Source of the DNA: Peromyscus leucopus
Taxonomy: Eukaryota > Chordata > Mammalia > Rodentia > Cricetidae
Length of the DNA stretch: 64,000 nt
NCBI RefSeq assembly: GCF_004664715.2
Contig: NC_051070.1
Location: 47,006,456 to 47,070,455 of the forward strand
Direction: 5' to 3'
Positions 32,480 through 42,782 of this stretch are shown here, in pieces. Each line of letters opens with the position of its first letter. Position 1 is the first letter of the stretch. A program made the position numbers and the translations under genes. Below the pieces are notes generated by a model, which saw nothing but the letters and a program-made list of their open reading frames with translations, was not told the DNA's origin and ran no database searches.

Positions 32480-32822
32480 TGTGTTGTTAATCATCAAGTT
32501 TGTGTGCCTCTGAGTGCCCATGTGGAAGTCCTAACCTTTTCTACCTCAGAATGTGACTGTGTTTGGGAGAAAGGCCCAAAAGAGGTCATTCAGTTACAAT
32601 GGGGACATTAGTAGGGGAGCCTGATCCAACATGACTTTGTCCTTATAAAAAGAGATTAAGATGCAGGTCCAGAGTGAAGACCACGTGAAGTAGCAGACTG
32701 TCCTTTAAACCGGTGGTGGGGGGTGCGTGGAGTCCGAGAAGAAACCCTCTGTTATCTCGACCTTTGATTAGAAGCCTCCAAATTGAGACAAAATGCATGC
32801 CTATTATTTAAGCTGCTCAGCA
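32480..32822 (+). mobile_element. MLT1-like MaLR LTR
   Basis: AAGTCCTAACCTTTTCTACC, TCAGAATGTGACTGTGTTTG, AAAGAGGTCATTCAGTTACA, CTGATCCAACATGACTTTGT and CCTTATAAAAAGAGATTAAG are a clear series of MLT1 landmarks. Confidence 0.8.
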
Positions 32823-32949
32823 CATGGAATTCTGTTGCCATGGCATTAATAAAGCATTTAACCCATTCTTGTGTATTGAATTCTGTGGTAGCAAAAGAGT
32901 TGTTACACACAGTGTTTTTAAAATAACACTATTTATTACCAATGGCTAC

Positions 32950-33130
32950 CTTTTGGCCCATGTTATATGCTGGACACTATTAAATACATTACATTCATTG
33001 TATTATTGTACCCTCACACCAGCCCTTCAGAGTAGATATTATTGCTGCTATTCTAATTAGTGAGACTAATTCAGAGAGATCAGTGCTAATCATAGGACAC
33101 ACAGCTTGGTGGGTGGAGCTGAGATTCACA
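32950..33130 (+). repeat. MIR ancient SINE
   Basis: ATGCTGGACACTATTAAATA, CCCTCACACCAGCCCTTCAG, AGTAGATATTATTGCTGCTA and ACACACAGCTTGGTGGGTGG follow MIR order. Confidence 0.7.
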
Positions 33131-33628
33131 GTGGCTTTTGTGTCATGCAGAGGATCATCCAGAGGTTGGATGACATCATCTCCAAATGGAAATCATCCAG
33201 AATGGCCAAGCCCAGCAGCATCCAGATAAGGAGGGAGTGCTCTCCCGGTGAAGACTGAGGAGCATTTTCCTAGGTACCCTGAGGTCCTGAGCCTGGTCCT
33301 CAGCATTCATTCTATGACCTCGAGCAGCTAACTGGTGGTCACCGCAGGGTTTCCTGGGTCATCAAAAAAACTATCATGACATTAGCTTTTCCTCTAAGAT
33401 AACTGGACCCTCTGTGTTTCCAGCCACAGTTGTATCATTGATTTTCATTTGCCTTGGATCAGATTTCTTTTTCAGCTCAGAATGAAGAAGCAGTGAATTC
33501 TCAGTTAACACAGGGCTGAGGCTGCAAGAACGGGCTTTGAAGTAAAATCACCCTGGATTATAGCCCCTGTCTTGTCTCTCTCCCTAGGCAACTTTAGTGA
33601 GGACCTTCTTCCCCAGGGGGTCTTGGTT
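33131..33628. other. No recognised feature
   Basis: Nothing recognised. Confidence 0.35.
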
Positions 33629-33640
33629 CCCTTGTCTTTA

Positions 33641-33831
33641 AATGTGGTAGTGTATGGGGTGTGCACATATGCAGGCAGGTAACTGTGAAATCCAGAAAGG
33701 GCACCAGATGCCCCTGGAGCTGCCATTTCAGGAGTTTGTAAACCATCACACATGGGTGCTGGGAACGAACTCAGGTCCTCTGCAAAAGGACTTCTCACTC
33801 TTAGCTACTGAGTCCTCTTTCCAGGCCCTGT
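33641..33831 (-). repeat. B3-family SINE with 11-bp target duplication
   Basis: CAGAAAGGGCACCAGATGCC, GGGTGCTGGGAACGAACTCA, GTCCTCTGCAAAAGGACTT and CTGAGTCCTCTTTCCAGGCC form an inverted B3. CCTTGTCTTTA flanks it exactly (33630-33640 and 33832-33842). Confidence 0.9.
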
Positions 33832-33842
33832 CCTTGTCTTTA

Positions 33843-34837
33843 GAATGGAGCTAATTGCAGTAGTCACATCCAGGTGGCTGTGATGACTAAAAAAAGAACA
33901 CTTGTATAAACTGTTCTGCACGGGCCTAGTTTTATTGAGGCAGCTTCGAAGGGTCAACTCTAACAGAAGATAAAAGTATGGTAGGGAGAAGAAATGGGTG
34001 GTGGTATGCCCCATGAACTCAGAGAACGGTGTCCGCTGTGGAAAAACAAGTCAAGTGGCTCCAAGTGACTTTGTAACAGGCAGCCTTTGACTAGAAAGTT
34101 CCAGAGACTCGTGTCTTCCTTGCACTGGCCGCAGATCACATTTACTGGTTTTTCCAATGACGTCTTACACAACCTTATCATTCGATCAGCTCCGGACAAA
34201 TGCATTGACTTTGAAAGTTAGAGTCTGGGTGTAGTTACTAATGAACCTACAAAACAGCCTAGAGCAAGTTTCCCCCTGAAACTTCTAGATTCTAGCTTTG
34301 ATCAGCAATGGGACTCTCAGCTCCTAGCGAGCATGTTAAACTTTACCCTATTATGTCTGTCTCGGCCGTGGTTAACTACATCACCTCCCCACTGGCAAAA
34401 GTGCAATGTATTTGGGACAGGCTAACTGTGTTAATGTCACCATTATAATAACACCCCCTAGGCTTCAGGAGGGATGACCTAACATCCCCAGACCGCATCA
34501 GCACCATCAGCTTCTTGACCTTTTCTTGACTTTCTGCTTGTTGGACCAATCAAACTTGATCAACACTATCATGGTTTTCTCTTCTGCCTTCTTCCAGGTG
34601 GACTTGATGATTGGCAAAGGAGGCATGATGCCGGCCTGATGATCGCATGTGCCTGCCACAGGGATGCTGTGTCAAGCAAGGGTCTGGGGCAGCTCCACAT
34701 TGCCTTCCTATGGGCATGTGGGTATCAGTGTGACCTTCGGGGATTCTGAGGCCTTCACTCTGCTCTGTGGGGGTAGGATGGAGGCTGTTGCAGCTTCCTT
34801 ACTTTTTTCTTTTCTGCTTTTTTTGTTTTATTTATTA
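33843..34837. other. No recognised feature
   Basis: About 1 kb with no recognised repeat. Short open frames on both strands have no domain. Confidence 0.4.
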
Positions 34838-34916
34838 GTATTTTTTGTTTTATTTATTAGTATATATTAATTATACATGATAGATTCCATTATGACATTT
34901 TCACACACGTGTATAA
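34838..34916 (-). mobile_element. L1 3'-end fragment
   Basis: ATTAGTATATATTAATTATA, then TCCATTATGACATTTTCACA and CACGTGTATAATG: the inverse of the L1 tail motif seen at 51366-51500 ('tatgaaaatgtcatagtgaa'). Confidence 0.65.
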
Positions 34917-35929
34917 TGCCGTTTTATTTTTTCCTGCTTTTCGCCCAGAAGAACTTGAAACTGTATGTTTGGAATAAACCAGTTCCAGAAAAGAGAATTA
35001 TGTTGTTTGATCTGATCCCCTCAAATGCCACCAAAGTCAAGCATGCCTCCTCAGCTTTGGGATTCATAGCTTGGGTATGTAAGTCAGATTTAGGAAGGCT
35101 TGCTTCCATGGGTCATTTTATTTCCTCTATTTTTTTTAACCTACCCAGAGAAAGTAATTCATTTATTTTAGGATTGGTATGTTTGAGAATTGTCTTCCAA
35201 GTAAAACATCAAGGAAAGAGTGGCATTCATGAAAAAAAATAATATTTTAGTCTATGAAAATAATTGGCAAGAAATTTATATTAGGTTACAAGTTTTATTT
35301 CACCAAATATGCTCTGCCCAGCTTTTTAAAAATGAAGTAGTGAACACAGCGCTGAGGATTTGACATTTGATTCACATCCGTCAACAGCAGTATGTCAGAT
35401 GTAGCGGACTTACGTCCAAAATCCCCAAGCACATGGCACTGATTTCCCAGGAAAATAAAATAAATCCCTTACTCCTCCATTTAGAAAGTAATGTGTAACT
35501 CAGCCAGCTCAGAGAGTCCTAGAATAGAGAAATAAAAAAGCATGTAGGTCCCAACTACTAGCTCTCACATGGAAAGTTAGCTTAGAAAACAAATAACAAG
35601 CAAGCAGAGGACTTCTGGAGACGTGGAGAACGTGGACTGTGGTCCACATTTCACTTTTTCATAGTCCATCTTGGCTTTTGTCTCTGGTCTCAGTGTGTAA
35701 TTAAGATCCTGGTTTGTTGTTGTTGTTGTTGTTTTTTCAGGATGTAGATTTCTATGTTGTAAATGTGGTGCTGGTTCTTTTCCCTCTATAATTCACGTGG
35801 AGACCCTGTCCCCACTCTAACGGCACCGGGAGTGGGAGGTACAGCTTTAGAAAGTCATAAATAGGATTATGTGTCTGTACAAAATGGCTTAATTGAAGCC
35901 TTTGTTCACCTTTTTTTGCTCTTCTACCT
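34917..35929. other. No recognised feature
   Basis: AT-rich, with a (GTT)n patch near 35714. The open frame 34877-35242 starts in the L1 scrap and has no domain. Confidence 0.4.
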
Positions 35930-36150
35930 ACAGCCATGTGAGAAGTATTCTTCCTCCTCTACAGGACAAAGCATTCAGGGGACATCTCGGAGACAGAGAT
36001 CAGAGCATCACCAGACGATGGAAACACCAACACCTTAATCTCACCTTGTTGGCCTACTCCAGAACTGTAAGAAACAAATTCCTATTCTGCATAAATTCCC
36101 CAGCCTTGGGTATTCTGGTATATTCCCCCTGAACAAACTATGACCGTGTT
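35930..36150 (+). mobile_element. MST/MLT1-like LTR, 3' part
   Basis: TACTCCAGAACTGTAAGAAA, CAAATTCCTATTCTGCATAA, ATTCCCCAGCCTTGGGTATT and ATTCCCCCTGAACAAACTA match the 3' end of MST-type LTRs ('ccagaactgtgagaaataaa ... acccagtctcaggtattct'). Confidence 0.6.
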
Positions 36151-36360
36151 TAATTCTACTCATAGACCAAAGTCTTCCTGCCATCCCGCCCTAGTCTCCG
36201 GTGGTATTTCAAAGTTCCTCAAGGGAAAAGGTACCCAACAGACACCACACACTAGTTAGTATGTGCCAGAGAGGGCTGCTGGCATTTATAAGCACTCTTC
36301 AGTAGATCCTTCATCCCTAAAGAAGATGTGTTCTTACTACATATGAAAATATCAAGTCTC

Positions 36361-36602
36361 TAGGCTGGAGAGATGGTTCAGCAGTTAAGAGAGTACATAC
36401 TGCTCTTGCAAAGGACCTGGGTTCAGTCCCCAGGGCCCATATCAGCCAGCTCACTAACACCTGTAACTCTAGATCCAAGGAATCTGGCGCCCTCTTTTGG
36501 ACTCATGGGCACCTGAACTCATAGGTACATACCCACACACAGACAAACACATATATGCATAATTAAAAATAATAAAGATAAATATGTTAAATTATCAGGT
36601 CA
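36361..36602 (+). repeat. B2 SINE, first of a head-to-tail pair
   Basis: TAGGCTGGAGAGATGGTTCA head, CTCTTGCAAAGGACCTGGGT, AGCTCACTAACACCTGTAAC, ACACACAGACAAACACAT and an AAAATAATAAAGATAAAT tail. Confidence 0.95.
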
Positions 36603-36837
36603 TGAGGCTGGAGAGATGGCTCAGTAATTTACAGGCACTGGCTCCTCTTGCAGAGGACTTGGGTTTGGTTCTCAGCACCCAATAGGTAGCTCATAACCAG
36701 CTGTAACTCCAGTTCCAGGAGATCTGATGCCTACTTCTGGCCTCTGTGGGCACCAAGTCCACACATGATGCATATACATGCATGCAGTCAAAACACTCAT
36801 ACATATAAAATAAAAATAAAATAATCTTTGAAAGAAA
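36603..36837 (+). repeat. B2 SINE, second of a head-to-tail pair
   Basis: TGAGGCTGGAGAGATGGCTC head, CTCTTGCAGAGGACTTGGGT, CCAGCTGTAACTCCAGTTCC and an ATAAAATAATCTTTGAAAG tail. No target duplication separates it from the first B2. The shared ATCAAGTCTC duplication flanks the pair. Confidence 0.95.
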
Positions 36838-36950
36838 ATCAAGTCTCAGAAAAATCAAATAATACCTTGCCCAAGATAATGTGACCGACCAACTAAGATG
36901 GTAAGACATGTGTTTGGCCCCAGGATTCTAATTCCAAACTCCTGCTGATT

Positions 36951-37331
36951 GGAGAAAGAAATGCTGCAATAGTCTCCAGGCCTCCATTTCAGAGTCTCCC
37001 AGAGCAGCAAACAGACACAATAAAGCTCTTTGTCTAGAATTCAAGTAAATATGTAGCTCCCTAAGAGCTGGTCTCTTCCACACAGGGTCCCAAAGCAGTC
37101 CAAACCCTTCCAGGGAACAGCGTTGAGCTAATTTTAGAGAAGCTGGATAAGGGCTAGGTTAGATAACTGCCTAGAAATGGTGGGGGCAAATAAAAGAACT
37201 GGTTAAGGAATTTTTGCTTCTTATGTGTCATAAGCAACATCATCCCCAAATTTCTTTCTTAGTTGATGTACAAGCGTTAAAAATCATACATATTCATGGG
37301 GGAATGATATGACATTGCAGTACATGTGTAC
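36951..37331. other. No recognised feature
   Basis: Mostly unrecognised. The last ~60 bases (ATTCATGGGGGAATGATATG ... TACATGTGTAC) weakly resemble an old L1 3' end. Confidence 0.35.
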
Positions 37332-37702
37332 TGTGGTGTTTTGAATGAAAATGCCCCCACTTCCCATAGGCACATAGGGAGTGGCCCTATTAGGAGGTGT
37401 GGCCTTGTTGGAGTAGGCGTGGCCTTGTTGGAAGAGGTGTATCACTGGGGGTGGTCTTTGGGGCTTCAGAAGCTCAAGTCAGGCTCAGAGGCTCACTCTT
37501 CCTGCTGCCTGCGGATCCAGATGTAGGACTCTCAGCTCCCTCTCCAGCATCATGTCTGCCAGCATGCCACCATGCTTCCTGCCATGATGACAATGGACTA
37601 AACCTCTGACCCTGTAAGCCAGCCCCGACTAAATGTTTTCTTTTATAAGAGTTGCCATGGTCACAGTGTCTCTTCACAGCAACAGAAACCCTATATAAGA
37701 CA
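37332..37702 (+). mobile_element. MT-type ERVL-MaLR solo LTR, complete
   Basis: Starts TGTGGTGTTTTGAATGAAAA and ends ATATAAGACA. In between are TAGGAGGTGTGGCCTTGTTG, GTGTATCACTGGGGGTGG, CCATGCTTCCTGCCATGATG and TTCTTTTATAAGAGTTGCCA. The flanks TGTAC (37327-37331) and TCTAC (37703-37707) agree at four of five positions, as expected for an ageing 5-bp ERVL duplication. An extra 'GGAGTAGGCGTGGCCTTGTT' repeats the preceding 'ggtgtggccttgtt' block, an internal duplication. Confidence 0.92.
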
Positions 37703-37955
37703 TCTACATGGTGTAATGTTCAAATCATGGTAATATATTTATCTCTTCAAACACTTATTGTCTCCTTTTGGGCAAAGCGTAAGCGAGATGATGGCTAGGA
37801 CCCTCCAGTGATTGTGTACTCACAGACGCACTGATGCAAACAGGTATTCACACACCAAACTGCTTTCACAAGCTCTAAGCAAGTCAGGTGTGAATGGAAG
37901 TTCCAGGCCTGGGGGTGGGAGGTGGGCCAAATGTGTGCTAAAGATTCTCCAAGGC

Positions 37956-38089
37956 GGAGGTGGGAATGGAGGGTGGGCTGGGGGAAAGGGTAGGGCGTGG
38001 GAGGGGGGAGAATAGGGGAACCCATGGCTGATATGTAGAACTGAATGGTATTGTAAAATAAAAAATATATATCAAAAAAAAAAAAAAAA
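37956..38089 (+). mobile_element. 134-bp L1 3'-end insertion with 16-bp target duplication
   Basis: GGAGGTGGGAATGGAGGGTG, then AACCCATGGCTGATATGTAG, ATTGTAAAATAAAAAATATA and an A-run: the G-rich 3' UTR and tail of a rodent L1. AAAGATTCTCCAAGGC occurs immediately before (37940-37955) and after (38090-38105). The copy is complete as an insertion but truncated to its last ~115 bases plus poly-A. Confidence 0.93.
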
Positions 38090-38105
38090 AAAGATTCTCC
38101 AAGGC

Positions 38106-39999
38106 TGACTGACTAACTAGAACTTTGTAGGTGTGGAGAGTTGGAATGTTACACATCCAGGCCAAATTACCTTTAATAGCCACTCACTGCCCTTTGCCCA
38201 GTCTGACCCAAGCCTCCTGTGACTGTCACATGCATCCCTCTGGTATGTGTTAACAGACTGCCATCAACACAAAAGCTAAGGGTGTGATCAGATAATGCCT
38301 GAAACCGGCAGCAACTGTCTCCCGGCCTCCCTGTCACCGCCACCCCCCCAACCTCCACCCCGTGTGTTCCCACCAATGTATTTGAAAAACGCCTTGATGT
38401 TATTTTGCTCCCTAATTACAAAACTTGGAGAAACTGAGACTACATTGGAACATGGTGTTTGAGGCAACCTGAGTCTGAGTGCCGCGTCTCTGGTCGCTCA
38501 TATGTAGCTCCGGAATAAACTATCTCTTATTCCCCTGAGGTGAGAGCTGTGTTTGCTGTCAACGGGCGCTTGAGATCTTAGTACCCAGCTTTCGTAGAAC
38601 AGTGGAATTTGCTGATTACCCCTCCCCCAACTGTCAACAATGAAAGGAGGAGGGAGACGATCCCAGCTGGCCAAGGAAGAGGTAGGTCCAAGCCTGAGCT
38701 CTTAAACCCGACCTCAGGTGCCCATGATGAGACCCAGTGCTTCGCAGATCCCTGCTCACTAGTTCCTAGCCGTGGGTGAAGCCAGAGTTCTCTATGCCAT
38801 CCTCACCTCTGAGGCGTGGGAAGTCAATGTTGTATATCCCATTCCAGAAGAAAAACAAACCAAACATAAATAAGACAACAAGTTACCAAAAGTCTAAGAG
38901 ACTTGGCTACGGGCACAAAATAAATTATTGAACAGTAGGCTGGCACCAGAAACCAAATTTCCCATTCCTGGTTTCTGAAACATCCTTTTTGACAGTATCA
39001 TCTCTTTCTAAACCTTTTTATGAACACAGATCGTAACGGAGGCACTTTTTGCTTGAGGACACAAATTTCTGTAAGTTTTAATAACTCGAAGAAGAAACAA
39101 TGACTTTACTACTTTGCCCCTACAATGATATTGTTAAGTTTCAGAAATTTTGGAATTGGAAATGTCAGTTTAGGGACTGGATTTCCCTTTAAATGTACTT
39201 TTATTTGCCACTCCAACCCCCATGAATTCCCTCCTAATTTTTATGATTCTGTTTATTCAATTTCATCCAGTGAGGATTTCTGGCTATAGGGCATTGAATT
39301 GAGGACTCAGAGCCACCCAGGTGATTGACAGGCAGACTACTGTACCCAGAGGGCCACAGACAGCCCCTTCTCTTGGGGCAGTAGCTGGAAACCATTTTCC
39401 CAAGGCCCCATGTCTCATGGTATTGAAATGGTCAGATTGTTATAAACAAAGAAGAGCAAAACAAAATTACACCCAAGTATAGATGCTTCCCAGGAAGCAG
39501 AGTGCTGGAAATGGATCTCTCATTGCTAATGTCTTATCCCCAATGTTCTCTCTGGTAACAGAGAGAAGGAACTTGGCCAGAAAGCCGGGATCTCGCCTCT
39601 TCCCTCCCTCCTGGCCTAGCTTCCAGCAGAAAGAGCCTAGTCTGGATTCTCGTACTCTCCTCCGGGAGATCCTCCTGGATAAACCCTTGATAGGTCCCCC
39701 AGGCTAAGTGACGAACAAGTTCAATGAGATGGTCTGATGCAGGGTTGTGTTAGGGACCCCGAGAGAGACAGGACCGGCAAGAGACACTATGAGAGACAGT
39801 GACAGAGATTCCTTAGAGCAAGTGCTTCGGATGACGCCAGAGCCTGTCAAGTCCCAAGCTCTCAGAATGAGTCAGTGAGCTGGAGATCTAGGTCTCACTC
39901 CAGGCTAAGTATGAAGGTCATGTTTAAGCACACAGGAAGGTCAGCTTTCTTGTTCAGTTGGCCTTCGACACTTGGGCTATCACCCCCTTCTGTAAGTTG
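38106..39999. other. Long repeat-poor stretch
   Basis: About 1.9 kb without a clear repeat. 38440-38600 has GCTCCGGAATAAACTATCTC and a GAGGTGAGAGCTGTGTTTGC word that could be an eroded LTR 3' end, but no partner features confirm it. No coding signal. Confidence 0.4.
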
Positions 40000-40330
40000 T
40001 GAAGAACTGAATGTGTATATCCTTCAAATGAGTGTCTTGAAATGGTAGCGCCTGGGATCACAGTATCCAGAGGCAGAGCTTTGAGGGGCGGTTGGGCCAT
40101 GGAGACAGAGTTCTCACAAGCATGAATGGTGTCCTTGGAAAAGTAGTCAGAGAGACCTGCCTCTTCTTTATGCCATGAGAGGATAGGGGAACCTGGAGGT
40201 CCACAGCCCAGAAGTCAATCATGCTGGTTGCTGATCTCGGACTTCAGCTTCCAGAATTGTGCACAATAAACTTCAGCTTCTGAGACACCCAGCCTGCAGG
40301 GTTGTTACTGCAGCAGAACTGGACAGACAC
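40000..40330 (+). mobile_element. MST-like MaLR LTR
   Basis: GAGGCAGAGCTTTGAGGGGC, TTCTTTATGCCATGAGAGGA, CTCGGACTTCAGCTTCCAGA, ATTGTGCACAATAAACTTCA and GACACCCAGCCTGCAGGGTT match the MST LTR middle and 3' end. Confidence 0.7.
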
Positions 40331-41375
40331 AAACCGCAACCTGCTGGACTCGGGCTACAGGCGCCATTCTCGGCTCTTCCTGGAAACACTATGAAGAACG
40401 CTCGTCAAAATAGCAAGGCACTCAGACAGAACTCAGGGCAAGTGAACCTGAACCATCTCAGGAGACAACCCAAGGGCCAGGAACTCCATCTGGGCCCATG
40501 CTCCATTATAAGGGGGACTCATGGGGTTTTCGAGAGGAACTTTTTTCTTTTCCTCTATCATTCCGGATTCCCAGTTACCAACAACGGAATTGAGTTAAAT
40601 TTTGCTGATAGGCATCTCTTGGCAGGATATCAAGTTACTGATAATAATGATAGAAAGACTAGAAACCTGACTTAAAAATAACAGAGATCCAGGGCCAACT
40701 TCTCAACACTACTCCCAACACACACAGATCCCACCACTAAAGCCACACAGTGGCCATTGCCAAGTCCCTGCCGCCCGCCGCTCTAAAGGAAAGCTCACCC
40801 TTTCTCTGTCTTTGTGGGGGAGTGTCCCTGGTGCGCGGGTCTGACTACCCTGGGCAAAATATGTACTTTCATTATGATGCCAGAGGAAGGAAGAGGAAAA
40901 TGTCTTTCCTTTCCATATCTTTTATGAGAGTTAGGGCTCCACTCCCCATTTACACATCTTCTGTGAGAGAAGATCTGCTACTCATGGGGTTGATTGGTCA
41001 GGCCTAGAATAAAGTTAGCTCAAGGCAAACGAGCCAATTGGAAAGCTTGGTATGGGGAATTATGACCAGGAACAGGAAGCGATGTCTGAGAAAGGGCAGT
41101 CCTCTTGCTTTCTGAGGGTCTTAGTGTTTGGGTCCCAAGCAGAAATTTTGGAAAGAGTCCCTTAATCAATTAGCGTCCTGAGAAAGACTTAGCAACATGG
41201 GTTAAGTACCTAGTGTGATTCAAAGGCACAAAAGAATTGTCCTTGCAAAACAAATAGGCCTTCAGCCTCTGCGCCGTCTATTTGCATACTGTTTTCACTT
41301 AACAGGAAGGAAAGGGGAAACTCAGAAGCCGGCCCCTTGCTCCCTCTGGAGTTTGAAGTTTGGTTCCCACACTTG
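40331..41375. other. No recognised feature
   Basis: Unrecognised. The frame 40259-40675 begins in the LTR and runs into unique sequence; no domain. Confidence 0.4.
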
Positions 41376-41470
41376 CTGGTGTTGGGGGAGAATGTTGGGG
41401 GGTTCCTAGGGCTAAACCCCGGGTCCTGTGCATGGTAGGCAAGCGCTGAGCTGTGTCTCCAGCCTTTTAT
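41376..41470 (-). repeat. ID-family SINE
   Basis: CTAGGGCTAAACCCCGGGTC, CTGTGCATGGTAGGCAAGCG and CTGAGCTGTGTCTCCAGCC are the inverted ID body. Confidence 0.8.
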
Positions 41471-42022
41471 TGGAAAAGATTCTTCACCTGTGTAGAAACA
41501 CAATCCCTCTTTAAACCCACAGTCTGTGTCCCTGAAATGTGCATGTCTTCTGATAACCGATAAAGTTTCAACGAGTTCAGTTTAAGGACCTAACTGGCTT
41601 TTTCTTGTGATCCCTGCGTCTGCCAGCCTCTTCTCTAAGAAGAGCTTTGCTGGTCTTTCATAAGAACAGCTGGAGCAGCTGAAAGGAAACAGAGTCCTGT
41701 AGAAGGTGGACCTTCCTCGGGAAGCTCAAGGAGAGAACCTCATCCTTAGGACAACAACACAGGCCTATCTGGGGGCATGTCTATCTATCTCTTTCCTCTT
41801 CCTCTGAGACACTTAGCACAAGAGCTCAGTTTCAGTTTGATAACACAGAACTTCAGTTCAAGGACCTGTGTTTGGCCTGTTGGGACCTCAGTCCAAACCA
41901 ATTACTTCCTATAAAATTTATTTAGCTTTGACCGAGACACTGACAACTTTGTTCATTCCTTGAGAAATGATAGAAACTCTCAGAAACTCAAAGGAATCTA
42001 ATGAAATGAAATTTCAAAATTT
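41471..42022. other. No recognised feature
   Basis: Nothing recognised. Confidence 0.35.
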
Positions 42023-42023
42023 G

Positions 42024-42430
42024 GGGCCAGCAAGATGGCTCAGTGGGAAAAAACAAAAACAAAAACAAAACCTAACTTCACAACCTTGAGGACCTGAGTT
42101 TGATTCCTGGAACCCATGTAGAGGAGGAGAAGGAGGAGGAGGAGGGTGGGGAGGAGGAGCAGAAGGGGGAGGGGGAGGGGAAGGAGGAGGAGGAGGGAGA
42201 CTATGATGATATTTGGTTTCAAGCATCTGTAATCTAGCACCCCTGTGGAGAGACGGGAAGTGAAGCCCAGAGAATCCAGTCTGGAAGTAAGTGGGTCAGC
42301 CAGGCTAGAAGACATGATGCAAACGTCAAGGTGGAAGGCACGAGCCAACCGCCTCAAGTTGTCCTCTGACCTCCACGTGCACACCATGGCATGTGTGTGC
42401 CTGTGTTTACTTACACACACAGTACCTGCA
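42024..42430 (+). repeat. B4 SINE with internal purine expansion
   Basis: GGCCAGCAAGATGGCTCAGT head, an (AAAAC)n patch, CTTGAGGACCTGAGTTTGAT, then the purine block 42118-42200, then GCATCTGTAATCTAGCACCC, GTTGTCCTCTGACCTCCACG and a CA-rich tail. The B4 parts are co-linear on both sides of the expansion. Confidence 0.85.
42118..42200. repeat. (GGA)n/(GGGGA)n purine tract, G-quadruplex-prone
   Basis: An 80-base almost all-purine run containing GGGTGGGG and, further on, GGGGGAGGGGGAGGGG: at least four G-runs of three or more. Confidence 0.95.
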
Positions 42431-42512
42431 TGCACTTCAGGATCTAAGATGAATAAAAGTTAGAGTGGGCTCTAATCCAACATGACCAGCGCTCTTACAA
42501 AAAATGAAATTT

Positions 42513-42660
42513 CGAGGGCTGGAGAGATGGCTCAGTAGTTAACAGCACTTGCTGCTCTTGCAGAGGACCTGGGTTCGGTTCCTAGCCTCATGTTAGCAGC
42601 TCACAACTGCCTACAAGCCAAGTTCCAGAGGACCCAGTGCCCTCTTCTGGTCTCTGCGGG
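42513..42660 (+). repeat. B2-family SINE
   Basis: GAGGGCTGGAGAGATGGCTC head, CTTGCAGAGGACCTGGGTTC, CAGCTCACAACTGCCTACAA and CCCTCTTCTGGTCTCTGCGG: a well-preserved B2 whose tail became the CA array. Confidence 0.95.
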
Positions 42661-42664
42661 CACC

Positions 42665-42665
<1 letters not shown>

Positions 42666-42716
<51 letters not shown>

Positions 42717-42782
42717 ACACACACCACACACACACACACACACACACCACACACACACACATACACACCACACACCACACAC
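42666..42782. repeat. (CA)n microsatellite with CCAC interruptions
   Basis: More than 40 CA units interrupted by ACCACACACACC motifs. Open frames of poly-His/Thr or Val/Cys here are artefacts. Confidence 0.98.

Larger units (their letters stand above)
36285..36950 (+). repeat. MIR split by two tandem B2 insertions
   Basis: The left half (36285-36360) ends ...AAAATATCAAGTCTC; the right half (36838-36950) resumes ATCAAGTCTCAGAAAAATCA, then CCTTGCCCAAGATAATGTGA. Joined across the insert, this reads as a MIR 'gaaactgaggctcagagag...cttgcccaagg' core. ATCAAGTCTC is the target duplication. Confidence 0.75.

Noticed and set aside
34450..34800. Possible processed pseudogene (minus-strand Lys-rich frame beginning MPPLPIIKSTWKKAEEK)
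   Set aside because: Looks somewhat ribosomal-protein-like, but I could not match it to any protein and the frame closes quickly.
34917..35242. Membrane-protein-like frame
   Set aside because: Phe/Leu/Ile richness follows from T-rich sequence beside an L1 fragment; no signal of coding.
38440..38600. Possible LTR 3' end (GGAATAAACTATCTC followed by GT-rich sequence)
   Set aside because: Only a polyadenylation-signal-like word; no ends, no duplication and no family match.
40259..40675. 138-codon open frame
   Set aside because: Starts within a MaLR LTR and continues into unrelated sequence; no recognisable protein family.
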